Shown here: positions 31,699-40,220 of the stretch, piece by piece | Position numbering within the stretch: position 1 is the first letter of the stretch | Layout: every line of letters starts with the position of its first letter | Source of the DNA: Chryseobacterium sp. OSA05B | GTDB taxonomy: Bacteria; Bacteroidota; Bacteroidia; Flavobacteriales; Weeksellaceae | Direction: 5' to 3' | Length of the DNA stretch: 64,000 nt | NCBI RefSeq assembly: GCF_019970065.1 | Contig: NZ_JAHXYH010000004.1 | Coordinates: forward strand, 470,748 to 534,747 | Notes under the pieces: model-generated | Told to the model about the DNA's origin: nothing | Databases searched by the model: none | Seen by the model: the letters and a program-made list of their open reading frames with translations, nothing else | Translations under genes and position numbers: made by a program

Positions 31699-34278
31699 TT
31701 AGAAGTTGAATGACAATGTTGCTGCCCATGTTCTTCCGAATCCGAAGAATACCTGGTTAGATGTGTCCAATCCTTTATAGAAATTTTTTGGATTGTTTAT
31801 ATAGGCATCATACTTTTGTTGTGCAGTTGTAGTTACACCACCTGTGGTAGTCGTTGCAAAATCAGATAATTGCTTAACCTGAGTACTTGTGTTAGATTCT
31901 GCGATATAAGTTGTGTCGAACAAGTTATAAACGTTTCCTCTGATTGTAAAGTACTGTTGCTTATTATTTAGATTAATTCTGTAAGAAATACCAAGGTCAA
32001 ATAAGTTGTAGTTTGGAAGTTTTAAAGTTCCTCTTTCTGCAGTAGACTTTACACTGAAATTGTAAGCATCTAAGCTCGCGTAAAGGTTGCTGGTGCTTCT
32101 CCAGGTAGTATCAAAGCTAAGGTTTTTAACTGGTCTTACAGTAAATCCTAATGCTGCAGTCATTTGAGCTGCTTCTCCTACTTTAGCTTTATCTAGATAC
32201 AATTGGGTTTCATTGCTTGACGTTCCTGGGAAGTTGAATGGTAAATTGGTTGTATCTTCAAATAAAGTTGCTGTAGCATTTCCTCTGTAGTACCAATCTC
32301 CATAAGAGAACATACCGAAGGCTGAGAAGAATTTATTTAAGGTATAGTTGGCGTCTACTTCAACTCCCATGTGTACTTCATTCAACCCTGTGATTTCAGC
32401 ATAGAAAGTTTTACCCGAAGCAGCATCTCTTAAGCTAGATCTTCTTAGATATCTGTCGTCCCAAGTTGTTCTATATAAGTTAACATTAGCATTAAACTGT
32501 GCTGTTCTGAATCCGTATCCTAGTTCTGCACCAAATATTTTTTCATTGGTAAGGTCTGGAGAAACAACATTTTCATTACTTCTGTAAACTGCATTGAAGA
32601 ACGGTTGTTTTTCGTAGTACCCTACATTTCCGAAAATATTGTGTTTTTCATCGATGTTATAGTTAATGCCAGCCTTAACATTGTATCCAAATAGGTTTTT
32701 AAATCCAGTTTTGGTATTCATAACCTCACCTCTCTTAGAAGTAGTCACTCCATCTATGATGAAGTTATCGATTCTTTGGAAACCTTGGTTAGAAACGGAA
32801 CCTTGAAGGAATGCTGAAATTTTATCGTTTGTATACTCAAATTGTCCGAATGCGCCATACCAAAGTACCTCACCGTCATTGCTATAACCGATTCTATTAT
32901 TTAAATCGTCAATTTTTCCTCCAAATGGATTCCAAGAAGATTCAGGTTTAGATACAGCTGTTACCAAATTAGGTGGGATGTTTTTATTGGCTTTATCAAT
33001 ATATCCGCTACCTCCTAATAGATCGGTAATTACCTGATAGTGGTACCCATAATAATATCTTGCATCAACACCTGCAGAAAACTTCATGTTATCATTGATC
33101 TTATGATTGAAGCTAGAAATTAATCCAAACCAGTTGTGTGAGTTGATTGAAGCATTTCTGATCAATACTCCTTTGTCAGGCGTTGAAGCTTGGTTAGCTG
33201 CAAAAACATTATCAAAATTATATAAACCAGTAGTAGTGTCTCTAAAGCTTGCTAAGTTTTTTCCATTAGCCGTACCCGTGGTGTTTGTACCTCCACCTCT
33301 ACCAAAAGAGCCATACAATACTGTATTAAGTTTTGATTTTTCACTCATGGTCCAGTCCCAGTTCAATGACATTACCGGTTTGTGGTAATAGTTTACTCTT
33401 GCAGAGTATTCATCACCGTTAAGATATCCCCAGTCAGAATTATATCTTCTGTTTGGCGTACCGTCCTGAGCAGGATTGAATCCAATATAGTTAGCAATTG
33501 AAATTGCAAATGATCTTTGATTGTGCCATTGAGGAGCCCCAGTGATCGTAAACTGGAAATCATGATTACCTCCAGGTTTTTTATATCCTACTGCAAAATA
33601 ATAGTTGTATCCTTCAAACTTAGTTCCGTCGGCATACATAGAACCTGCTGTTCTACTCATTAAGAATGAAGAAGACCATCCTTTATCAGATTTTCCTGTA
33701 TTGTATGCAAAAAGAGTTTTTAAATAATCATCGTTTCCTAAACCTAAAGAAACTATACCACCTTGCTTTTTATCGGCAGCTCTAGTTATGATATTTACTG
33801 TACCTCCTACAGAGGCAATAGCTAGTTTTGATGAACCAAGACCTCTTTGTACCTGCATTGCAGAAGTAACGTCAGATAGCCCAGCCCAGTTAGACCAATA
33901 AACAGATCCACCTTCCATGTCGTTTACAGGCATACCATTTACCATTACAGCAATGTTATTTTGGCTGAATCCTCTAATGTTCAATTTAGAGTCTCCAAAA
34001 CCTCCACCGCCTTTAGTAGCATAAACAGACGGAGTCGTATTTAGGATCTCAGGAAATTCCTGGTTTCCTAATCTTTCAACAATTTGAGCTTCTTTAATTG
34101 TTGAAACTGCTACCGGTGTTTTTCTATCTTTGGCGATATCGGCAACACCAGTTAATACAACTTGTTCAATGTCATTGGATTTAGTTTTCACTGTGTCCTG
34201 AACCTGTTGAGCATAATAGACGCTGGCTGTAGATAATGTAATAACTGCAGTTAGCATCGATTTGTTGATTAATTTCAT
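31699..34278 (-). CDS. TonB-dependent receptor
   Basis: An 859-residue outer-membrane protein. Signal peptide residues 1-23 end in VYYAQ. A TonB-box-like segment (IEQVVLTGVAD) leads into the plug domain with KLNIRGFSQNNIAVMVNGMPVNDMEG and QVQRGLGSSKLAIASVGGTVNI. The barrel ends WAATLSFNF with a terminal Phe. No carboxypeptidase-like domain is present, unlike the 11266 receptor. It lies beside the lanthipeptide genes but is separated by a terminator, so shared function is only positional. Ligand unknown. Confidence 0.87.
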   Translation of the reverse strand: MKLINKSMLTAVITLSTASVYYAQQVQDTVKTKSNDIEQVVLTGVADIAKDRKTPVAVSTIKEAQIVERLGNQEFPEILNTTPSVYATKGGGGFGDSKLNIRGFSQNNIAVMVNGMPVNDMEGGSVYWSNWAGLSDVTSAMQVQRGLGSSKLAIASVGGTVNIITRAADKKQGGIVSLGLGNDDYLKTLFAYNTGKSDKGWSSSFLMSRTAGSMYADGTKFEGYNYYFAVGYKKPGGNHDFQFTITGAPQWHNQRSFAISIANYIGFNPAQDGTPNRRYNSDWGYLNGDEYSARVNYYHKPVMSLNWDWTMSEKSKLNTVLYGSFGRGGGTNTTGTANGKNLASFRDTTTGLYNFDNVFAANQASTPDKGVLIRNASINSHNWFGLISSFNHKINDNMKFSAGVDARYYYGYHYQVITDLLGGSGYIDKANKNIPPNLVTAVSKPESSWNPFGGKIDDLNNRIGYSNDGEVLWYGAFGQFEYTNDKISAFLQGSVSNQGFQRIDNFIIDGVTTSKRGEVMNTKTGFKNLFGYNVKAGINYNIDEKHNIFGNVGYYEKQPFFNAVYRSNENVVSPDLTNEKIFGAELGYGFRTAQFNANVNLYRTTWDDRYLRRSSLRDAASGKTFYAEITGLNEVHMGVEVDANYTLNKFFSAFGMFSYGDWYYRGNATATLFEDTTNLPFNFPGTSSNETQLYLDKAKVGEAAQMTAALGFTVRPVKNLSFDTTWRSTSNLYASLDAYNFSVKSTAERGTLKLPNYNLFDLGISYRINLNNKQQYFTIRGNVYNLFDTTYIAESNTSTQVKQLSDFATTTTGGVTTTAQQKYDAYINNPKNFYKGLDTSNQVFFGFGRTWAATLSFNF

Positions 34279-34487
34279 AATCGTTAGTAATAGTTAGATT
34301 TAATTTTCTGCAAAATTCGCGAAATAAAATTTAACTAATATTAACTGTATGTTAATTTTTACTCAATCTTAATAAGAATTAAAATGCTGATTTTCAATAT
34401 TCTACATAAAAATTGAATTTTAGCATGAAAAAAATCATATTATTGAATTTTTAACAAAGAGGGGGTGTTTTTATTAAAAATACAACG

Positions 34488-35348
34488 CTATTTCACAGCT
34501 TTGAGACTCAAATCTATATTTTCAGCAGAATGTGTTAGGGCCCCTGCAGAGATATAAGTAACGCCTGTAGAAGCGATTTCTTTTAACATTTCACGGGTAA
34601 TTCCACCCGAAGCTTCAGACTCGCAAGAGCCATTGATCATCTCTACTGCCTGCTTCATCATGGGCACGGTCATGTTGTCGAGCATGATTCTATCGACTTT
34701 TGCTTTGATGGCTTCCTTTACTTCTTCAAGGTTTCTGGTCTCAACCTCAATTTTTAACTTTTTCTTGGTGCTTTTAACATAATCTTTTGCCATTTTTACA
34801 GCATTCGTAATGCTGCCGTTATAGTCAATATGATTGTCTTTCAGCATAATCATGTCGTACAAGCCATATCTATGATTAGTTCCACCACCTATAGCCACTG
34901 CCCATTTTTCACAAACTCTGAAATTCGGGGTTGTTTTTCTGGTGTCAAGAAGCTTTGTTTTAGTTCCTACTAATCTGGAATCCCAGTCATGGGTAAGCGT
35001 AGCGATTCCGCTCATTCTCTGCATGCAGTTCAGGATAAGCCTTTCTGTGGAAAGAATGGATCTTGCGCTTCCGGTAACAATCATTGCGACATCTCCCACT
35101 TTGGCTGTTTCTCCGTCTTTAATGAAAATTTCAACCTTTAAATCCTTATCAAACGTTTTAAAAATAATTTCCGCCAGTTCAACACCTGCTAAAATACAGT
35201 CCTGCTTGACCAGGAGTTTAGCACTCTGCTCCAGATCTTTTGGAATTGTGGAAAGGGTAGAGTGGTCGCCATCCTGGATGTCTTCTTCCAGGGCGTTTTT
35301 AATAAACGTTTTTAATGCTTTATCGGTTGCGTAGCTTGGTCTTTTCAT
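34488..35348 (-). CDS. nadC: Nicotinate-nucleotide pyrophosphorylase
   Basis: Quinolinate phosphoribosyltransferase of NAD synthesis, 286 residues. Characteristic motifs are LLDTRKTTPNFR, GGGTNHRYGLYDMIMLKDNH and late EASGGITREML, which hold phosphoribosyl-pyrophosphate and quinolinate binding residues. It begins 12 bases after the nadB stop, so these two pathway genes are one operon. nadA is not in the window. Confidence 0.95.
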   Translation of the reverse strand: MKRPSYATDKALKTFIKNALEEDIQDGDHSTLSTIPKDLEQSAKLLVKQDCILAGVELAEIIFKTFDKDLKVEIFIKDGETAKVGDVAMIVTGSARSILSTERLILNCMQRMSGIATLTHDWDSRLVGTKTKLLDTRKTTPNFRVCEKWAVAIGGGTNHRYGLYDMIMLKDNHIDYNGSITNAVKMAKDYVKSTKKKLKIEVETRNLEEVKEAIKAKVDRIMLDNMTVPMMKQAVEMINGSCESEASGGITREMLKEIASTGVTYISAGALTHSAENIDLSLKAVK

Positions 35349-35360
35349 TATTGATGTTTT

Positions 35361-36932
35361 TTAGACTAGGTCTTTATTATAAAATGCTCCTTTATTTTCC
35401 GTCATCTCTATAGATTGGGTAATAATAAGGTGAGCAACGGTGGTCAGGTTTCTTAATTCAGATAATTGAGGTGACAGAATAGAGTAGTGATAAATCTCAT
35501 CAACAGCTGCGGCGATTTCCTGGTGTTTTTGCAGGGCCATGTTCAGACGTCTGTTGCTTCTTACGATACCTACCAGATCGCTCATCATTTCCTGAAGCTG
35601 CTTTCTGAGGTAGCTTACTATGACCATTTCATCCATGATCTTCATACCTTCTTCATTCCATTCCGGAACAGCTTTCAGGTCGTCGAAATTGAAATTGTTT
35701 TCTTTAAGTAAATCAACAGTTTTAATAGCGGCATTGTGTCCAAAAACTAAACCTTCCAGTAAAGAGTTTGAAGCAAGCCTGTTGGCGCCATGAAGTCCTG
35801 AGTTCGTACATTCACCTACTGCAAAGAGATTTCTGATAGAAGACTGTCCGTCTTTGTCTACTTCAATACCGCCCATAAGATAATGGCAGGCAGGTACTAC
35901 AGGGATTAATTGAGTGAAAGGATCGATTCCTTCTTCTCTGCATTTTTTATAAATATTAGGGAAGTGTTCCAAAAATTTTTCCTGGTTCATATCGCGGCAG
36001 TCGAGGCCGGCGTATTCGTCTCCGGAAATTTTCATCTCATTGTCGATGGCTCTGGCTACAATATCTCGGGAGGCCAATTCTTCACGCTCATCATATTTGT
36101 GCATGAATTTCTCCCCTTTTTTTGTTCTTAATTTAGCGCCGTCTCCTCTTACTGCTTCAGAAATAAGGAAAAGCATTCCGTTGATCTTACTATATAGTGC
36201 TGTAGGATGAAACTGGTAATATTGCATATTCGAAACCTTACCTCTGGCGCGGGCTACGAAGGCAATTCCGTCTCCGGTAGCAATGGTAGGATTGGTGGTG
36301 TTCTTATAAACGTGTCCTGCTCCTCCGGTAGCTGCCAGTGTTATTTTCGAAGTAATTTTTTTAATGGTCTTTGATTTTTCATCAAGGATGTAGGCGCCGT
36401 AGCAATTGATGTCACCTTGATTTACCTCTTTCCCCGGAACGTGGTGTTGCGTGATGATGTCAATAACGTAATGGTGATCGAGGATTTCAATATTCGGGCT
36501 GTTTTTCGCGGTTTCCAGCAAAGCTCTTTCAATCTCGAATCCTGTAATATCTTTATGATGAACAATCCTGTTTTCAGTATGACCACCTTCTCTTCCTAAA
36601 GCAAATTCGCCGTTTTTCATATCGAAATTAGCGCCCCATTCTACAATCTCGTTGAATCTTGCGGGAGCTTCTCTTACCACCATTTCTACAACGTCGCGTT
36701 TGTTTTCTCCGTCTCCGGCGCGCATGGTGTCATCGATATGCTTTTGGAAATTATCATTTTTAAAATCGGTGACTACAGCCAGCCCGCCCTGTGCATATTT
36801 AGTATTGCTTTCGTCTTCGTCAGATTTGGTTACGATGATGATTTTGGCATCAGGGAACTGTTCAGAAACTTTAATGGCATAGGAAAGTCCCGAGATGCCG
36901 GAACCAATTACTAATACATCCGCTTTTATCAT
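35361..36932 (-). CDS. nadB: L-aspartate oxidase
   Basis: Flavoprotein, 523 residues, that oxidises aspartate to iminoaspartate in NAD synthesis. The FAD-binding motif VLVIGSGISGLSYAIKV is at the N terminus. The family segments KYAQGGLAVV, EGGHTENRIVHHKDITG, QFHPTAL and LMGGIEVD are present, including active-site His and Arg residues. It lies 12 bases upstream of nadC and 30 bases after a nitroreductase, so a three-gene operon is possible. Confidence 0.95.
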   Translation of the reverse strand: MIKADVLVIGSGISGLSYAIKVSEQFPDAKIIIVTKSDEDESNTKYAQGGLAVVTDFKNDNFQKHIDDTMRAGDGENKRDVVEMVVREAPARFNEIVEWGANFDMKNGEFALGREGGHTENRIVHHKDITGFEIERALLETAKNSPNIEILDHHYVIDIITQHHVPGKEVNQGDINCYGAYILDEKSKTIKKITSKITLAATGGAGHVYKNTTNPTIATGDGIAFVARARGKVSNMQYYQFHPTALYSKINGMLFLISEAVRGDGAKLRTKKGEKFMHKYDEREELASRDIVARAIDNEMKISGDEYAGLDCRDMNQEKFLEHFPNIYKKCREEGIDPFTQLIPVVPACHYLMGGIEVDKDGQSSIRNLFAVGECTNSGLHGANRLASNSLLEGLVFGHNAAIKTVDLLKENNFNFDDLKAVPEWNEEGMKIMDEMVIVSYLRKQLQEMMSDLVGIVRSNRRLNMALQKHQEIAAAVDEIYHYSILSPQLSELRNLTTVAHLIITQSIEMTENKGAFYNKDLV

Positions 36933-36962
36933 ATGCTTGCTTTAGGTACAATCGTTTAAATA

Positions 36963-37589
36963 TTAAATAAATTTAAACAATTTTTCGTTTGGTTTTCTTA
37001 CTTTTTTCATGTGCTGGAAATGATCTTCCTCGGAACGGTAACCTAAAGCGAGGGTGACGGTTACTTTTTCTGTCTCCGGATTGATATTGAGAATTTCCTC
37101 TATCATATCCTGTCGGAAGCCTTCCATAGGGCATGAGTCTATATTTTCAATCGCGGCAGCGTACATCAGATTTGCCAGCACGATATAAGACTGCTTTTCT
37201 GCCCAATTGAAAATTTCATCCTGTGTTTTTTGAATAATATGCTGATTAATGCTTTTTCTGAACAGATCAAGTTTCTCAATAGGTGTTTCTCTTACCTCGG
37301 AAATATGATTGAAATAGCCGTGTATATAGCTTTCTTCAATGGTTTTCTTTGAAATGATGACAATGAGGTGAGAACAGGTGGAGATCTGCGATGGATTATA
37401 GAAGGCCGGAATTAATTTCTGTTTCATCTCCTCACTTTCCACCACCAATACTTTGTAAGGTTGAAGCCCCAGCGAACTGGCGGACAGCTTTCCTGACTCA
37501 AGAATGTTGTACAAAGTGTCTTGAGGAATGATCTCGTGATTAAATTTTTTCACAGAATATCTTCTGCTTAAAGCTTCCAAATAATTCAT
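36963..37589 (-). CDS. Nitroreductase-family NAD(P)H oxidoreductase
   Basis: A 208-residue FMN-dependent protein of the NfsB/nitroreductase fold. The opening NYLEALSRRYSVKKFN contains the RRxSxRxF-like FMN site with a Lys variant. ASSLGLQPYKVLVV and the later SYIVLANLMYAAAIENIDSCPMEGF are also typical. It probably reduces quinones or nitroaromatics in the cytoplasm. It is the first gene before nadB and may be co-transcribed with it. Substrate is not predictable. Confidence 0.85.
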   Translation of the reverse strand: MNYLEALSRRYSVKKFNHEIIPQDTLYNILESGKLSASSLGLQPYKVLVVESEEMKQKLIPAFYNPSQISTCSHLIVIISKKTIEESYIHGYFNHISEVRETPIEKLDLFRKSINQHIIQKTQDEIFNWAEKQSYIVLANLMYAAAIENIDSCPMEGFRQDMIEEILNINPETEKVTVTLALGYRSEEDHFQHMKKVRKPNEKLFKFI

Positions 37590-37655
37590 AAGACAAATTT
37601 AAGAATTGAATATGAATAAAGAGCCTTTAAAATGAAATATCTCCCGTTTGAAAAA

Positions 37656-37689
37656 ACAAAAAAGGATCACGCCAAATTTGACGTGATCC
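37656..37689 (-). terminator. Terminator after T9SS protein 1
   Basis: GGATCACG (37664-37671) and CGTGATCC (37682-37689) with an almost self-complementary AT-rich centre; the minus strand follows with TTTTTTG. Confidence 0.85.
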
Positions 37690-37718
37690 CCGGGTATTTA
37701 AAAATAATCAATTTCTAT

Positions 37719-39977
37719 TTATTCTCTGTTTTTCACCATGATCCAACCCGAGAACTTGATTGGCGTATTCTTGCTGTTATTCTCATTCCATGTGATAGAA
37801 TACCAGTAGTTTCCGGTAGGAACTTTCTTGCTTCCGTTGGTCGTCCCGTCCCAGGTGTATCTGTTGGACTTGTCAGCCTTGAACATTTTGTATCCGTATC
37901 TGTCGAAGATGCCGATTTCCAGGTTTTTCTTGTTAGCAAGTGCAGAATAATCAATAACATCATTGATACCGTCTCCGTTTGGAGTAATCACGTTGATCAG
38001 ATTAGGAACTGTGATGTCGATTTCTATAGGTTCGCAATCATAGCTATCCTTAACATAGACCTTGGTCTCTCCTCTGGCTACATTAGTGAAGACATTGGAA
38101 TCCTGCCAGTTCACATTATCCATTGAATATTTGTAAGGAGGAGTTCCACCATTCACAAAAACATTGACAGTGCTTCCGGAAATATCAAGGCTGGTTACTA
38201 CCGGCTGTTCCGAAGCATATACTTTTACCGGTTGCAATATTGTACAGTCTCCGGTTTTCAATTTTACCCAATAGGTTCCTACTCCTACATTCGTAATTGC
38301 CTGTGTCGTTGCGCCTGTACTCCAGAGATATCCGCTAAATCCAGGTCCTGCATCCAATGTGGTTTTATCCTCAATACAGATAATTTTATCTTTTAATACA
38401 GCCGACAGTGTCGGTGCTATAACAGTAAGAGTCACTTTTGCAATTCCGTAACAACCCTGCGCGTTGAATACCTTTACATAAATCACTCCGGATGGCGCAG
38501 TGTAAGTTGCAAAATTTAAAATTTCATTGGTTCCGCTTACAGCATCAGCCAGAGATGGGTAATATTTTTTAGTTGCTGTTCCTGCGGTTACCGGAGCATT
38601 GGCCAGATTGAATATTCCCAGTGAAGGATTGGTTTCAAGGAAACATGTTCTTAGGAAAGCATCGGTTACAACTACAACTGGGTTAAGTGTCAGGGTGACT
38701 TTTGCCGTACTGACGCACCCTTGAGGAGTGGTTACTTTTGCAAATAGCACGGCAGCTCCTGATGCATAAGCGGTAGGATTAGGAATCTGGTTGATTCCTG
38801 CATTCAGATCAAACATTGTATTGTAAAACTGCATAGTGCAGCCTGGAACACCGGTAAGAGCGGCTGTCGTAAGATCAAATGTGGCAGTTCCTGCATTATT
38901 GTTGTTACAGCCTGTGAGTGTGGCGTCCGTAGCAGCAAATGGCGTAGGATTTAGCTGTATGATGCCGTCCCCATTGTCACAGAGCGTAGAGCTTGGATCC
39001 TTAATGACGACCTTAATCGTTGTATTGCCTGTATAGGGAAAGTTGGCAGGGTTCGGAATTGGTGTTGAACTTCCTAAAACATAGTAAGTGAATACGTAGT
39101 TTGCCGGATTATTAACAAACTGTGCGTTGAAAGAAGTCAGATCCACAGAGCCTGCGCCTGTTGCCGGATTGGTACACACAAATGGAGTAACCGTAGCGTT
39201 CAGGATAGGAACTTTATCTACAAAAACTTTTACATTTTTGATAGAGTGTCTGGCACTGGCACCTCCCGTAGCTGCAGAAAAACCGAAATATCCCTGTGAC
39301 ATTCCTATTGCTCCTCCTGATGGGGCAAAAGACTGATCAACAATAAGAACACCGTCAAGTTTAATTTTAATGATCCAGTTGGTAGGGTTGGTAAGGTCTG
39401 TTTCTCCGTTTACCTCTACGTGTTTGTAGGTAGGTCCTACGAATGGCTGTGTGGCAATAAGATCCGGAGAGTGGAATGTACTGTTTGGAGTATTGTTGTA
39501 TTCAATGTTATTTCCGGCAGTGTCATTGGTTCCATACAACAAATGTATTTTACTCATCTGTCCTTCTGTGGAATTGTTGAAAATATCAAATCCTACCATA
39601 AGTCCTGAGGCATTTCCCGGAATTCCAAGCCCGCCTCCGGATACGAATCCTGTTGGAGGATTCACCAGATACCAGAATGTAAATCCGTCTCCACGGCCAA
39701 ACTGCGTAGTTCCGTTTCCATCGATCCTAAAGTCAAATTCTACCTTCCATTTGTCACAATAACTTAATGTGATGGGAGTTGCCAGTTTTATAGCGCCGTA
39801 CAAACTGGTGTTATCTGTAGTAAGGCGGATGAAATCGTTGTCAACAGCTGCATTTGAAACAAGGTCCCAGCCGGTGGTGTTGACAGGGTTTCCGGCCAGC
39901 TGATATGTCTGGGAAAACAGCTGCCCTGAAAAGCCTAATAGAATGGTTAGATAATAAATGAGTAGTTTTCTTTTCAT
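37719..39977 (-). CDS. Type IX-secreted lectin-like protein 1 (type B sorting domain)
   Basis: A 752-residue exported protein. Signal peptide residues 1-22 end GQLFSQ. Residues ~24-255 look like an L-type lectin fold (KWKVEFDFRIDG, GDGFTFWYLVNPP, AASGGASARHSIKNVKVF-like end). Two repeated modules follow, marked by DATLTGCNNNN and DAFLRTCFLET with YYPSLADAVSGTNEI. A PKD-like segment precedes the type B sorting domain (NLINVITPNGDGINDVIDY ... GWIMVKNRE). The product should be secreted by T9SS to the surface or medium. A 21-bp spaced AATTGTCAATT pair lies upstream. Its C-terminal half is nearest protein 4, while its N-terminal half is nearest protein 2. Confidence 0.86.
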   Translation of the reverse strand: MKRKLLIYYLTILLGFSGQLFSQTYQLAGNPVNTTGWDLVSNAAVDNDFIRLTTDNTSLYGAIKLATPITLSYCDKWKVEFDFRIDGNGTTQFGRGDGFTFWYLVNPPTGFVSGGGLGIPGNASGLMVGFDIFNNSTEGQMSKIHLLYGTNDTAGNNIEYNNTPNSTFHSPDLIATQPFVGPTYKHVEVNGETDLTNPTNWIIKIKLDGVLIVDQSFAPSGGAIGMSQGYFGFSAATGGASARHSIKNVKVFVDKVPILNATVTPFVCTNPATGAGSVDLTSFNAQFVNNPANYVFTYYVLGSSTPIPNPANFPYTGNTTIKVVIKDPSSTLCDNGDGIIQLNPTPFAATDATLTGCNNNNAGTATFDLTTAALTGVPGCTMQFYNTMFDLNAGINQIPNPTAYASGAAVLFAKVTTPQGCVSTAKVTLTLNPVVVVTDAFLRTCFLETNPSLGIFNLANAPVTAGTATKKYYPSLADAVSGTNEILNFATYTAPSGVIYVKVFNAQGCYGIAKVTLTVIAPTLSAVLKDKIICIEDKTTLDAGPGFSGYLWSTGATTQAITNVGVGTYWVKLKTGDCTILQPVKVYASEQPVVTSLDISGSTVNVFVNGGTPPYKYSMDNVNWQDSNVFTNVARGETKVYVKDSYDCEPIEIDITVPNLINVITPNGDGINDVIDYSALANKKNLEIGIFDRYGYKMFKADKSNRYTWDGTTNGSKKVPTGNYWYSITWNENNSKNTPIKFSGWIMVKNRE

Positions 39978-40041
39978 GAAGCGATTGGTTTAAGGTTATT
40001 GCTATAAATATATTTATTTTGTTTGTGATTGTATAATGAAT

Positions 40042-40073
40042 AATTGTCAATTGTTTGGTTAAAATTGTCAATT
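40042..40073 (-). promoter_or_regulatory. Paired palindromic operator-like sites upstream of T9SS protein 1
   Basis: AATTGTCAATT, itself an inverted repeat around T, occurs twice exactly (40042-40052 and 40063-40073), 21 bases apart, two helical turns. It lies 65-95 bases before the gene start. Regulator unknown. Confidence 0.5.
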
Positions 40074-40180
40074 TAAAATTAATTTTATGTGAATGATATA
40101 AACATTAAAATGATATTATGTTTTTCTTGTATTGGATAAAAAAATACATTATTAATTCACATGAGGTTTATATTATTAAA

Positions 40181-40207
40181 AAAATCACTCCGGGAAAGAG
40201 TGATTTT
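40181..40207 (-). terminator. Terminator after T9SS protein 2
   Basis: AAAATCACTC (40181-40190) and GAGTGATTTT (40198-40207) with CGGGAAA loop; both sides are A/T runs. Confidence 0.85.
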
Positions 40208-40220
40208 TTTAATAGAGATA

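Noticed and set aside
34279..34487. Riboswitch-like leader before the TonB receptor
   Set aside because: The region is AT-rich without stable stems or a recognised aptamer pattern; only a weak GAATTTTG box is seen.
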